NCBI RefSeq assembly: GCF_046483665.1
Contig: NZ_JAWOCR010000016.1
Span: 9,114-73,113, forward strand
From: Thiohalophilus sp046483665
GTDB taxonomy: Bacteria > Pseudomonadota > Gammaproteobacteria > UBA6429 > Thiohalophilaceae
Length of the DNA: 64,000 nucleotides
Direction: 5' to 3'
The notes under the pieces were generated by a model. It was given only the letters and a program-made list of their open reading frames with translations. It ran no database searches and was not told the DNA's origin. Of the stretch, positions 34,215 to 43,689 are shown piece by piece (within the stretch, counting starts at the first letter, position 1; every line of letters starts with the position of its first letter). The translations under genes and the position numbers were made by a program.

Positions 34215-35999
34215 ATGAGCAAATTGATCGACAAGTTTTTCCCGTTTCTGCTCTGGTGGCCCATGGTGGGTCGGCATACGCTCAAGGCCGATCTCCTGGC
34301 CGGTCTGACCGGAGCAGTAATCGTATTGCCACAGGGTATTGCTTTTGCCACCATCGCCGGTCTGCCACCGCAATACGGCCTGTATACGGCCATGGTTACG
34401 CCGATCATCGCCGCGCTGTTCGGCTCTTCGCGGCACCTGGTATCAGGCCCCACCACAGCCATCTCCATTGTCGTGTTCAGCACCCTGAGCGGTCATGCTG
34501 AACCGGGCACGAGCGAATTCGTCCAGCTGGCCCTGACCCTGACCTTTCTGGCCGGAGTCTATCAATTTGCCTTTGGCCTGGCCCGTCTTGGGACGCTGGT
34601 CAACTTCGTCTCGCATACGGTGGTTATCGGCTTTACCGCCGGCGCCGCTATTTTGATCGCCACCAGCCAGATGCAACATGTGCTGGGAATCCCTGTCCCC
34701 ACCGGCGAATCCTTTGCACATGTCTGGATGAATCTGTTCAGCCATCTCGAACAGCTGGACCCGCGTGTTCTGGGTGTGGCGATGTTTACCCTGATCGTCG
34801 CCGTGTTATTCAAGCGTTTTTTACCCGCCTGGCCCAATCTGCTACTGGGGATGGTCGCCGGCAGCCTGCTGGCATTCGGTCTGGGCGGTGAAGGCGCCGG
34901 ACTGGCCATGATTGGAGAAATTCCCGGTCACTTGCCGCCGCTGTCGGCGCCGGACTTTTCGTTGACGACGATTCGCGAACTGGCCCCGCAGGCTTTTGCA
35001 GTAGCCCTGCTCGGCCTGATTGAGGCAGTCTCCATCTCCCGGGCTATTGCCGCCAAATCCCATCAGCAAATCGACGGCAACCAGGAATTCATCGGCCAGG
35101 GGCTGTCCAACATGGTTGGCAGCTTCTTCTCCAGCTACGCCGGTTCCGGGTCGTTTACCCGTTCCGGTATCAACTATGCCGCAGGGGCAAAAACACCTAT
35201 GTCGGCGATCTTCGCCGCGATTGGTTTGATGATCATAGTGCTACTTGTTGCCCCATTAATGGCATATCTGCCAATCGCCGCTATGGGCGGAATCATTTTG
35301 CTGGTGGCTTACAATCTGATCGATTTTCATCATATCAAAAAGATCCTGCAGGTCAGTCGTTCCGAGACCGCCATTCTCCTCGTGACTTTTTTTGCCACAC
35401 TGCTCCTGCATCTTGAGTTTGCCATTTATCTGGGTGTGCTACTGTCGCTGATCATCTTTTTGAGCCGCACTTCAACCCCGGAGGTGGTCACACTGGCCCC
35501 GGATCCGGCTACACCCAAACACAACCTGATCAACGTCAAGACAAAGCCGCTGGCCCAGTGTCCGCAGCTGAAGATCATTCGCATTGATATGTCGGTCTAC
35601 TTTGGCTCGCTGACCAGCATTCAACGCCTGTTAAACAAGATATCCGATGAAGAAGGGATTAATCATATTCTCATAATCTCAACCGGTATCAATTTTATCG
35701 ACATGGCTGGCGCCGAAATGCTGGTGCAGGAAGCGCAGCGCCTCAAACAACGCGGCGGCGGGTTGTACTTTACGGGTAATAAAAGCCGGGTCTGTGAGTT
35801 TCTGCGCAAGGGACACTTTTTACAGGAAATCGGTGAGGATCATTTCTTTGCTACCAAGCAGGAGGCCATCAGTCATATTTTTGGCAAGCTGAACCATACT
35901 CTCTGCGCACGTTGCGATAAACATATTTTCAAAGAGTGTGCAGCCGTGCCCCCGGAGGAACCGGTCACCTCGCTGCATCCTGAACCGAAAGATGGGTGA
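34215..35999 (+). CDS. SulP family anion transporter with Cys-rich tail
   Basis: A 594-residue transporter. The membrane part starts with LKADLLAGLTGAVIVLPQGI and AGLPPQYGLYTAMVTPIIAA, typical of SulP, and includes SGSFTRSGINYAAGAKTPMS. A C-terminal STAS domain follows (INHILIISTGINFIDMAGAEML). The last 40 residues carry LCARCDKHIFKECAAVPPEE, an unusual Cys/His cluster. SulP proteins move sulfate, bicarbonate or carboxylates; for an autotroph either sulfate or bicarbonate is plausible. Confidence 0.9.
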   Translation: MSKLIDKFFPFLLWWPMVGRHTLKADLLAGLTGAVIVLPQGIAFATIAGLPPQYGLYTAMVTPIIAALFGSSRHLVSGPTTAISIVVFSTLSGHAEPGTSEFVQLALTLTFLAGVYQFAFGLARLGTLVNFVSHTVVIGFTAGAAILIATSQMQHVLGIPVPTGESFAHVWMNLFSHLEQLDPRVLGVAMFTLIVAVLFKRFLPAWPNLLLGMVAGSLLAFGLGGEGAGLAMIGEIPGHLPPLSAPDFSLTTIRELAPQAFAVALLGLIEAVSISRAIAAKSHQQIDGNQEFIGQGLSNMVGSFFSSYAGSGSFTRSGINYAAGAKTPMSAIFAAIGLMIIVLLVAPLMAYLPIAAMGGIILLVAYNLIDFHHIKKILQVSRSETAILLVTFFATLLLHLEFAIYLGVLLSLIIFLSRTSTPEVVTLAPDPATPKHNLINVKTKPLAQCPQLKIIRIDMSVYFGSLTSIQRLLNKISDEEGINHILIISTGINFIDMAGAEMLVQEAQRLKQRGGGLYFTGNKSRVCEFLRKGHFLQEIGEDHFFATKQEAISHIFGKLNHTLCARCDKHIFKECAAVPPEEPVTSLHPEPKDG

Positions 36000-36661
36000 G
36001 TCCCTGCCTGTCAATTTTGAAAGAATATTTGCAGGAAGACAGTCTGAAACCCGAACAGGTTTGGAAGTCAATTTGCCGAAACACCGCCATATCCTGTTGT
36101 CGATGCCCGGCACAACCTGAATTTCTATCTGTGCACACTGTCAGGTCGGGACGTGTTTAATTAACCGTCGGCAGCCAATCATATGAAAGTAGCCCCATTA
36201 ACCCGCCAGGCAAACAGCCAATCTCTGTTCCTTGCTACTATCATACACAGGCCATGCCGTTAGTCTCCGTTGCAGCAGCAAACGTGCAACAAGCGGCTAT
36301 CGACGAACAGGATTCGCAAGACCCGCTTCATCGGCGCCACGACGCCAGGCTGGCATCGAGAACCCTGTACCAGGAGCCTCATGACCGGTTAACTGACAAG
36401 GGCCCCGACACCGACAACTATGTGAAGCGCATCTTTTCGGTCCAATAACCAGACCGTCATCAATCAAGCAGACGACTTGCCGGAGAAATTGCCGAGGCTG
36501 TTCGCCAACGTGACCCGCGACGACCACTCCTGGCAGGTCGGATTACGCTGGAAAACTCTCTGAGGAGTTCTCAATGGGGCACGTTTGTCAGTCAAACCGG
36601 GTAATTCTGGCCGGTCTCGGGTTACAATACGCAGCGCAATTCTGAACAACTGGTGACCAGC
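36000..36661. other. 660-base stretch without recognised gene upstream of purE
   Basis: Several short open frames occur, but none resembles a known protein. On the plus strand 36445-36561 reads open with a protein-like composition and may be a gene remnant. The last 60 bases hold a -10-like TTACAAT at about 36624-36630, suitable for the purEK promoter. No PurR-type operator was seen. Confidence 0.35.
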
Positions 36662-37153
36662 ATGAAAAAACCCGTCGTCGGCGTCGTCATGGGCAGCAAC
36701 AGTGACTGGAAAGTCATGAGTCAGGCCGTCGAAATCCTCAAGGAGTTCGGCGTCCCGCACGAGGCCAGGGTAGTCTCGGCACATCGCACGCCGGACCTTT
36801 TATATGATTACGCCGAACAGGCCGCCGAACGGGGCCTGCAGTGCATCATCGCCGGCGCCGGCGGTGCCGCCCACCTGCCCGGCATGCTGGCGGCCAAGAC
36901 CATCGTGCCGGTGCTGGGCGTGCCGGTCACCTCGCGGGCCCTGAAGGGACTTGACTCGTTGCTGTCCATCGTACAGATGCCCAAAGGCATTCCGGTGGCC
37001 ACCTTCGCCATCGGCGAGGCCGGGGCGGCCAACGCCGGACTGTTTGCGGTCTCCATGCTGGCCCGCCAGGAGGACAGGTACGCCCGCAAGCTGGAAACCT
37101 TCCGCAAGAAGCAGCGCACCAAAGTGCGCGCCATGAAACTGCCGAAGGTCTGA
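36662..37153 (+). CDS. purE: N5-carboxyaminoimidazole ribonucleotide mutase
   Basis: A 163-residue class I PurE, converting N5-CAIR to CAIR in purine synthesis. Motifs: VVGVVMGSNSDWKVM, VVSAHRTPDLLYDYA with the catalytic His, IAGAGGAAHLPGMLA, and MPKGIPVATFAIG. The ATG at 36662 is chosen over a GTG three codons upstream. It is followed by purK after two bases, so they are co-translated; the presence of PurK supports the N5-CAIR route. Confidence 0.96.
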   Translation: MKKPVVGVVMGSNSDWKVMSQAVEILKEFGVPHEARVVSAHRTPDLLYDYAEQAAERGLQCIIAGAGGAAHLPGMLAAKTIVPVLGVPVTSRALKGLDSLLSIVQMPKGIPVATFAIGEAGAANAGLFAVSMLARQEDRYARKLETFRKKQRTKVRAMKLPKV

Positions 37154-37154
37154 G

Positions 37155-38300
37155 ATGCTGTTACCCGGTTCGACTCTCGGCATGCTTGGCGGCGGTCAAT
37201 TGGGCCGCATGTTCACCATCGCCGCGCGCAACATGGGTTACGAGGTAGTCGTGCTGGACCCCGATCCCGACAGCCCGGCCGGCATGCTGGCCAGCGATCA
37301 CCTCTGTGCCGATTATCTCGATATCCCCGCCCTCCAGTACCTGGGCGAGACCTGTGACGCGGTCACGACGGAATTCGAAAATGTGCCCGCCGAAAGTCTG
37401 GAATATCTGGCCCGGCACTGCGAAGTGCGTCCCGGCGCCCACGCCGTAACCCTGACCCAGGATCGGATTAGTGAAAAGACCTTTTTACACGACAACGGTT
37501 TTGCTACTGCGCCCTTTGCGGTGATCCGGGATCCCGCGGATCTCGATGCGGCAGCCCGGCAGGTGACCACTCCGGCGATCCTGAAAATTGCCCGCTTCGG
37601 TTACGACGGCAAGGGACAGTATCCGATCGCCTCCAGCGAGGAACTGGCCGACGCCTGGCAGGAACTGGGAAACAACCCCTGCGTGCTGGAACAGCGGGTT
37701 ACCCTCGACATGGAAATCTCGGTGCTCGTGGCGCGCGGAAGCAATGGCGAGAGCCGTTGCTATCCAGTGGCCGAAAATATTCACCGCCATGGCATCCTCG
37801 ACGTGAGTGTGGTGCCGGCACGTATCGACACCGTTCTGGAACAACAGGTGCTCCGGTCGGCCACCGGCATCGCCGCTGCCCTGGATTACGTTGGCGTACT
37901 GGCCGTGGAGTTCTTTGTCTCACACGGCGATCTGCTGGTCAATGAAATCGCACCGCGCCCGCACAACAGCGGCCACTATACTCTGGATGCGACACTCACT
38001 TCCCAGTTCGAACAGCAAGTCCGCGCGGTATGCGGCCTGCCACCGGGCGATCCCCGACTGCTCTGTCCGGTGGTAATGATCAACCTGCTCGGTGATCTGT
38101 GGCAGGGTCAGACCCCGCCCGACTGGGGCAAGCTGTTTGCCCGACCCAACGCCAAACTGCATCTGTACGGCAAGCGTGAAGCACGCGCCGGACGCAAGAT
38201 GGGACACTACAACGTACTGGCCCCTACTCTGGATGAAGCACTGCATACCGCGCAGGAAATCCAGCAACAACTTGCTGATACCGAAAGCCGCGATACGTAA
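37155..38300 (+). CDS. purK: N5-carboxyaminoimidazole ribonucleotide synthase
   Basis: A 381-residue ATP-grasp enzyme making N5-CAIR from AIR, bicarbonate and ATP. It shows TLGMLGGGQLGRMFTIAARN, VTTEFENVPAESLEYLA, the ATP-binding ARFGYDGKGQYPI and the active-site region VNEIAPRPHNSGHYTLDA. Length is normal. It overlaps nothing and follows purE immediately. GC-rich coding is as in its neighbours. Confidence 0.96.
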   Translation: MLLPGSTLGMLGGGQLGRMFTIAARNMGYEVVVLDPDPDSPAGMLASDHLCADYLDIPALQYLGETCDAVTTEFENVPAESLEYLARHCEVRPGAHAVTLTQDRISEKTFLHDNGFATAPFAVIRDPADLDAAARQVTTPAILKIARFGYDGKGQYPIASSEELADAWQELGNNPCVLEQRVTLDMEISVLVARGSNGESRCYPVAENIHRHGILDVSVVPARIDTVLEQQVLRSATGIAAALDYVGVLAVEFFVSHGDLLVNEIAPRPHNSGHYTLDATLTSQFEQQVRAVCGLPPGDPRLLCPVVMINLLGDLWQGQTPPDWGKLFARPNAKLHLYGKREARAGRKMGHYNVLAPTLDEALHTAQEIQQQLADTESRDT

Positions 38301-38429
38301 GGCGGCGCAGGTTTCCTCCTGTGTCCACGTCCCGGACACCGATAAGATTATCGCGCTGCCCCCTGCCTTGCTCTATACTGACCGCGACGCAACCGAAATC
38401 CCCGACAACCCCTGTGGAACAAAATCCTG

Positions 38430-38756
38430 ATGAGGCACCGCAATTCAGCACACCCCAAAAAATACGTCGGCATTTATAACGATATAAATGGCGGCATGAC
38501 CGATACCGGCAAGATTATTCGTGATGCCTGGGTATTTGATCTGATCCCCGAGTCTGAAACCTGCGAAGGCTGGCTGTTGCAAGGCATTGATGATTTGTGG
38601 GGCAAGGTGAATATGGAATGGGAAAAATACGGTTTCCAGGTGTCCAGACTCCCGGATGACTTGCGGGAAAAGTTCATGCGTATTCAGAACGAGGCTATCC
38701 AGCGAGCGCGTGAGGCAGACTGGGATCCAGACAAGGATTTGCAAGACGAACGATGA
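38430..38756 (+). CDS. Conserved hypothetical protein, 108 residues
   Basis: A small soluble protein with KKYVGIYNDINGGMTDTGKI, IRDAWVFDLIPESETCEGW, and an amphipathic C-terminal half (LPDDLREKFMRIQNEAIQRA). I recall similar proteins in other sulfur-oxidising gammaproteobacteria, usually unnamed; no function can be assigned. Upstream 130 bases and downstream 460 bases have no other gene. Codon use resembles that of its neighbours, which supports a real gene. Confidence 0.6.
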   Translation: MRHRNSAHPKKYVGIYNDINGGMTDTGKIIRDAWVFDLIPESETCEGWLLQGIDDLWGKVNMEWEKYGFQVSRLPDDLREKFMRIQNEAIQRAREADWDPDKDLQDER

Positions 38757-39215
38757 GTTTCGATCGGGAGTAATCCGGCCCGCGCAAAAGCTATCCTGTA
38801 TCGTCAACTGGCCAGTCGTGCCGGTATTGGAATATTGCAACCCTGAACTGCCTGCCCGTTACTATGACGAGGCGCAGACTGCATCCGAACGCCCGGACAG
38901 GACCGGCGCGTTGTCTCCCTGTCTGAAACACCTGGCTTATCGTCGACCATCTTCTGAACGCCGGGCCGCCGGTAGTCCGGGCCGATTTCCAGGCCGTCCA
39001 CCACAACAACCTGCCTGAACCGATTCCCTGCCAGATTCGCCTCTCACACAGGCACGGGCCGCTAATTACGCTTCCCGTCCTGGGGGAACCCCGATTGGCC
39101 CCACTTAGTCTGACGGGCGTTACGATCGGGCGGAGTTTTATTTGCCAGCCAAAATCAATCAGTTAAAATAGATTCATAATCAGAACGATATCCAACTTCC
39201 AACCCGGACAGGCCC
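38757..39215. other. 460-base stretch without recognised gene
   Basis: Short open frames on both strands have no family resemblance. Neither clear repeats nor a tandem array were noticed, unlike most other gaps in this window. The promoter of the arabinose locus should lie at its right end, but no convincing -35/-10 pair was picked. Confidence 0.35.
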
Positions 39216-40649
39216 TTGAGCGACACTTCCCAGTTACCCCTGGCAGTCGATATGGACGGCACGCTGGTGCACAGCGATACCCTGTGGGAAGCATGCCTGC
39301 GGTTGCTGGCCGTGCGCCCCTGGCTGGGGCTGTTATTGCCCCTCTGGCTGCTGGGCGGCAAGACGGCGTTCAAGCAGCGGCTCAGCGAACACGTTCGCCT
39401 GGATCCCCAAACCCTGCCCTATAATCAGCCTCTGCTGGAGTTTCTGCAGGCTGAAAAACAGCGCGGCCGGCCCCTGTGGCTGGTGACCGCCTCCCATCAA
39501 CAGACCGCCAACGCAGTGGCGGACTATATCGGGCTGTTCGATGGCGTGCTGGCCAGCGACGCCCGCTGCAATCTGTCGGGATCGCGCAAGGCCAGGCAGC
39601 TAATTGAACAATTCGGGGAACGGGGCTTTGTCTATGCAGCCAATGCGACAGTGGATCTGAAAATCTGGCGCCAGGCGGCGGCCGCCATCGTGGTCAACGC
39701 CGGCCCGGGACTGACCCGGAGGGCCGCCTCCACCACTGCGCTGGAGCGTGTCTTCCCCCGTCCGGGCGCTGTCGACGCACTAAAAACCCTGCTGCGGGCC
39801 ATGCGTCTGCACCAGTGGAGTAAAAACGGGCTGATCTTTGTGCCCCTGGTGCTGTCTCACAGCTGGGAAGCGACGGATCTGGTGGTGCATACCCTGCTGG
39901 CGTTTGTCGCCTTCGGCTGTGCCGCCTCGGCCATCTACCTGGTTAATGATCTGATCGATCTGGAAGCCGACCGGCTGCACGATGAAAAACGTCACCGGCC
40001 CTTCGCGGCCGGGTTGTTACCCCTGACCTGGGGAATCGCCATGATTCCGGTATTGCTGGTGATAGCCTTCGCCATTGCCTCAACCGTCAACAGCAACTTT
40101 ATGCTGGTGCTGGTGGTCTATCTGTTGTTAACCACTGTCTATTCGCTGTTTCTCAAACCGGTGGCGTTGCTCGATGTGCTGGCCCTGACCAGCCTGTATA
40201 CCCTGCGTATTATCGCCGGCGCTCTTGCCATTGATGTGCCGCTCTCTTACTGGTTGCTGGCCTTTTCCATGTTTATCTTCTTCAGCCTGGCACTGAGCAA
40301 ACGCTTTTCCGAGCTCTACAACCTGAAACAGAAACCTGAAGGCAAGCAGACCGCACGCGGCTATCACACAGAGGATTTGCCTGTCGTCAGTCTGTTCGGC
40401 ATCAGCAGTGGTTATCTGTCGGTACTGATCATGGTGCTGTATATCCACGATCTGCAGGCTGACAGTCTGTATAATCAGCCGCTCTGGCTCTGGCCGGTAG
40501 CCATCGCCGTACTCTACTGGATCAGCCGTATCTGGTTACTGGCCCACCGCGGGGTGTTGCACGAGGATCCGGTACTGTTTGCCATTCATGATCGCACCAG
40601 TTATATCGTGGCCCTGCTGGTCGCCGTCTGCCTGTTACTGGCGCTCTAG
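39216..40649 (+). CDS. HAD phosphatase-UbiA fusion, probable polyprenyl-phosphate phosphoribosyltransferase
   Basis: A 477-residue two-domain protein. Residues 1-190 are a HAD phosphatase (LAVDMDGTLVHSDTLWEA with Asp12/Asp14, WLVTASHQQTA, FVYAANATVDLKIW). Residues about 190-477 are a UbiA transferase with nine or so helices; the metal motif NDLIDLEAD begins at residue 244 and RPFAAG follows. The UbiA part resembles mycobacterial Rv3806c, which moves phosphoribose from PRPP to decaprenyl phosphate. The HAD domain could then remove the 5-phosphate. The two following genes are DprE1- and DprE2-like, which supports this. Start codon is TTG at 39216, with no strong ribosome site. Confidence 0.85.
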   Translation: MSDTSQLPLAVDMDGTLVHSDTLWEACLRLLAVRPWLGLLLPLWLLGGKTAFKQRLSEHVRLDPQTLPYNQPLLEFLQAEKQRGRPLWLVTASHQQTANAVADYIGLFDGVLASDARCNLSGSRKARQLIEQFGERGFVYAANATVDLKIWRQAAAAIVVNAGPGLTRRAASTTALERVFPRPGAVDALKTLLRAMRLHQWSKNGLIFVPLVLSHSWEATDLVVHTLLAFVAFGCAASAIYLVNDLIDLEADRLHDEKRHRPFAAGLLPLTWGIAMIPVLLVIAFAIASTVNSNFMLVLVVYLLLTTVYSLFLKPVALLDVLALTSLYTLRIIAGALAIDVPLSYWLLAFSMFIFFSLALSKRFSELYNLKQKPEGKQTARGYHTEDLPVVSLFGISSGYLSVLIMVLYIHDLQADSLYNQPLWLWPVAIAVLYWISRIWLLAHRGVLHEDPVLFAIHDRTSYIVALLVAVCLLLAL

Positions 40650-40653
40650 TCTC

Positions 40654-41976
40654 ATGACGCGGGAATATTCCTGGGGTCGCTATCCCGATGTGGAACAACC
40701 ACTTTATCCTTTGCGCTGGGAAGTCGATGCCTGGCCGCCCACAACCGGGGTTACGTCGATGCTGGCACATGGCCAGGGCCGCAGTTACGGCGACGTTGCA
40801 CTGAACCCCGATGGGGTTTTACTGATGACCGACGGACTCGATCGCTTTATCGAGTTGGATACACAAAACGGCATATTGCGTTGTGAAGCCGGGGTGACAC
40901 TGGCCGACATTCTTAACCTGGTTGTTTCTCATGGCTGGTTTTTGCCGGTCACCCCAGGCACCAAATTTGTCTCCGTTGGCGGTGCCATCGCCAACGACGT
41001 ACATGGCAAAAATCACCACCGCGCCGGCACTTTTGGTTGTCACATCAATCGCCTCGGCCTGCGCCGTTCAGACGGGCAATTGCATGAATGCAGTGCGGCT
41101 GAAAATACCAGACTGTTTGCCGCCACCGTCGGCGGGCTGGGACTGACCGGCCTGATCGTCTGGGCCGAGATCCAGCTCAAAAAGATCAAAAGCTCCGCCA
41201 TCGAACAACAGGCGCTGCGTTTCGCCAGCCTGGACGAATTTTTTACCCTGAGTGATGAATCGGATCAGCACTGGGAATATACTGTTGCCTGGATCGACTG
41301 CCTGGCCCGGGGTAACCAACTCGGGCGGGGCATTTTCTATCGTGGCAATCACGCCGATACGCAGCTTGAACAACCCGGACCCGATGATTATCGCAAAACC
41401 CGTTTCACACTGCCGGTCAGCCCGCCAGGCTTTTTACTTAACCGGGCCACGGTAAAACTGTTTAACCAGTGGTATTATCGAAAGCCGTTGAAAAGCGAAG
41501 CGCTGGTCCATTTCGATCCCTTCTTTTATCCGCTGGACAAGATCGGCCACTGGAATCGCCTGTATGGCAAGCGCGGGTTTTTCCAGTATCAATGCGTCAT
41601 TCCGCGAGACAGAGCCCGCGATGCGCTGCCGCAACTGCTGCAGGCTATTGCCGAAAGTGGTCAGGGCTCCTTTCTCAGTGTCCTGAAACAGTTCGGCGAT
41701 GTCCCTTCGCCAGGCATGCTTTCCTTTCCACGGCCCGGTGTCACACTGGCACTCGATTTTGCCAACCGGGGGCGCAAAACCCTGGACCTGCTCGACCGGC
41801 TGGACGGAATCACGGTCGCCAGCGAAGGAGCCGTCTACCCGGCCAAGGATGCGCGCATGTCCGCCGATGCATTTCAGCATTACTATCCTCGCTGGGAAAC
41901 TTTTCAACACTATATTGATCCGGCGTTCTCTTCCCGTTTCTGGCGCCGGGTCACGCAACAGGGAGTTTCCGCATGA
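40654..41976 (+). CDS. DprE1-like polyprenylphosphoryl-ribose 2'-oxidase
   Basis: A 440-residue FAD-dependent oxidase. FAD-binding residues are in HGQGRSYGDVALN and VSVGGAIANDVHGKNHHRAG, where His117 corresponds to His132 of mycobacterial DprE1. The C-terminal part aligns with DprE1 through FGDVPSPGMLSFPRPGVTLA and VYPAKDARMSADAFQHYYPR, with Lys398 equivalent to Lys418. The benzothiazinone-target Cys387 position is Ala366. It oxidises the 2' position of lipid-linked ribose, the first half of epimerisation to arabinose. The gene begins four bases after the UbiA stop and overlaps the next gene by ATGA. Confidence 0.87.
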   Translation: MTREYSWGRYPDVEQPLYPLRWEVDAWPPTTGVTSMLAHGQGRSYGDVALNPDGVLLMTDGLDRFIELDTQNGILRCEAGVTLADILNLVVSHGWFLPVTPGTKFVSVGGAIANDVHGKNHHRAGTFGCHINRLGLRRSDGQLHECSAAENTRLFAATVGGLGLTGLIVWAEIQLKKIKSSAIEQQALRFASLDEFFTLSDESDQHWEYTVAWIDCLARGNQLGRGIFYRGNHADTQLEQPGPDDYRKTRFTLPVSPPGFLLNRATVKLFNQWYYRKPLKSEALVHFDPFFYPLDKIGHWNRLYGKRGFFQYQCVIPRDRARDALPQLLQAIAESGQGSFLSVLKQFGDVPSPGMLSFPRPGVTLALDFANRGRKTLDLLDRLDGITVASEGAVYPAKDARMSADAFQHYYPRWETFQHYIDPAFSSRFWRRVTQQGVSA

Positions 41977-42710
41977 AAAAGATCCTGATTCTCGGGGCCA
42001 CCTCGGCCATCGCCGAACAGACCGCCCGGCTGTATGCTGATCGGGGTGCACAGCTGATGCTGGTGGCACGCGACGAGGATAAACTCCGGCGACTGGCCGA
42101 CGATCTGAGCATTCGTGGCGCCGAACAGGTCAAATGGCAGTCGTGCAATCTCAATGACACTGCCGGACATGAAAACCTGTTGAGCGAAAGCGTAAACCAA
42201 CTCGGTGATCTGGACATGGTATTGATCGCCTACGGCACACTCGGCGAACAGGTCGCCGGTGAACAGGACTACCACGTCGCGCTCGCAGAGCTGCAAACCA
42301 ACTGCCTGAGTGTTCTGTCGTTGCTGACCCTGCTGGCCAATTATTTCGAAAGCCAACAATCCGGTACCATCGCCGTGATTTCCTCGGTGGCCGGCGATCG
42401 CGGCCGGCAGAGCAATTATATCTATGGCACCGCCAAAGGGGCACTGAGCCTGTTTCTGCAGGGGCTGCGCAATCGCCTGCACAAAGCCGGTGTGCACGTG
42501 TTGACCATCAAACCGGGGTTTGTCGATACGCCCATGACCCGGGAATTTAAAAAAGGGCTATTGTGGGTCCAGCCACAAGCGATCGCCGCCGGTATCGTCA
42601 AAGCCGTCGACCGACGCCAGGACGTGGTCTATCTGCCGTTTTTCTGGCGCTATATTATGTTGTTCATCAAACTGATCCCGGAATTTATCTTCAAGAGGCT
42701 GTCACTGTAG
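41973..42710 (+). CDS. DprE2-like SDR reductase
   Basis: A 245-residue short-chain dehydrogenase with the nucleotide motif ILILGATSAIAEQTA, NAG-region equivalent LIAYGTLGEQ, and catalytic SSVAGDRGRQSNYIYGTAKGA (YxxxK). The C-terminus FFWRYIMLFIKLIPEFIFKR matches the ending of mycobacterial DprE2, which ends with FRYVMMVLRHIPRSIFRR. It should reduce the 2'-keto intermediate to the arabino form. The start overlaps DprE1 and its stop codon overlaps the next start by one base (TAGTG). Confidence 0.87.
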   Translation: MKKILILGATSAIAEQTARLYADRGAQLMLVARDEDKLRRLADDLSIRGAEQVKWQSCNLNDTAGHENLLSESVNQLGDLDMVLIAYGTLGEQVAGEQDYHVALAELQTNCLSVLSLLTLLANYFESQQSGTIAVISSVAGDRGRQSNYIYGTAKGALSLFLQGLRNRLHKAGVHVLTIKPGFVDTPMTREFKKGLLWVQPQAIAAGIVKAVDRRQDVVYLPFFWRYIMLFIKLIPEFIFKRLSL

Positions 42711-43651
42711 TGGACAAGCAAAGCAAAATCGTCATCCCTGGCGCGGCCGGCCTGGTGGGTCAGAACCTGATCGTGTTTCTGACACAGGCCGGCTATACCA
42801 ATCTGGTCGGCATCGACAAACATCCGCATAACACCCGCATGCTGGCCGAACTGCATCCGGATATTACCGTGGTCGAAGCGGACCTGGCCGAAAGCGGTCC
42901 TTGGCAACAGCACTTTGAGGGTGCCGAAGTGGTGATCATGCTGCAGGCCCAGATCGGTGCACTTACCGAAGAACCATTCATTCGTAACAACATCCACTCG
43001 ACCCGGCATGTTATCGATGCCTGCAAGCGTTATTCAGTACCCTATATCGTGCATATCAGTTCCTCGGTGGTTGAATCCGTCGCAAGTGACTTTTATACCA
43101 ACAGCAAGAAGGCACAGGAACAGCTGGTCGAAGAGTGCGGCATCCCGCATATTATCCTGCGCCCCACCCTGATGTTCGGCTGGTTCGATCGCAAACACCT
43201 CGGCTGGCTGTCACGCTTTATGAAAAAGTCCCCGATCTTCCCTATTCCCTCGCACGGCCGTTTCATGCGCCAGCCGCTGTACGTTAAGGACTTCTGCAAC
43301 ATCATCATCAGCGCCATGCAGCAGCGCCGGCATAATGAAATCTTTAACATCACCGGGCGCGAAAAAGTCGATTACGTGGATATCATCCGTACCATCAAAC
43401 AGGTACAGGGGCTGCGCACCTGGATCGTCCATATTCCGTATCGGCTGTTCTGGTTCCTGCTCTGGTTTTATGCCCTGTTTGATCGCGATCCGCCTTTCAC
43501 CACGCAACAACTGGGCGCGCTGGTCGCACACGACGAATTCGAGCTGATACCATGGTGGGAAAATTTCGGGGTGTCAGCGACGCCGTTCGAAGCCGCGATT
43601 CGGGAGACCTATACCGATCCAACTTACAGCGCGTATATACTGGATTTCTAG
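42710..43651 (+). CDS. NAD-dependent epimerase/dehydratase family protein
   Basis: A 313-residue extended SDR with VIPGAAGLVGQNLIVFLTQA (GxxGxxG), Ser in VHISSSVVESV, and YTNSKKAQE (YxxxK). After that the sequence has LRPTLMFGWFDRKHLGW and a C-terminal hydrophobic segment LFWFLLWFYALFDRD. The start is GTG at 42710, overlapping the DprE2 stop; the protein begins VDKQSKIVIPG. The sugar substrate is unknown. It is co-transcribed with the arabinose genes. Confidence 0.82.
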   Translation: MDKQSKIVIPGAAGLVGQNLIVFLTQAGYTNLVGIDKHPHNTRMLAELHPDITVVEADLAESGPWQQHFEGAEVVIMLQAQIGALTEEPFIRNNIHSTRHVIDACKRYSVPYIVHISSSVVESVASDFYTNSKKAQEQLVEECGIPHIILRPTLMFGWFDRKHLGWLSRFMKKSPIFPIPSHGRFMRQPLYVKDFCNIIISAMQQRRHNEIFNITGREKVDYVDIIRTIKQVQGLRTWIVHIPYRLFWFLLWFYALFDRDPPFTTQQLGALVAHDEFELIPWWENFGVSATPFEAAIRETYTDPTYSAYILDF

Positions 43652-43689
43652 TTGGCAATTGATAGGTTGCATCGGCAGGAACATTCTGT

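Noticed and set aside
36445..36561. Open plus-strand frame before purE (ending in WKTL)
   Set aside because: It has no credible start and no recognised family; kept only as a possible remnant.
38800..39010. Short frames on both strands between the 108-residue gene and HAD-UbiA
   Set aside because: No motif, start signal or family resemblance in either strand.
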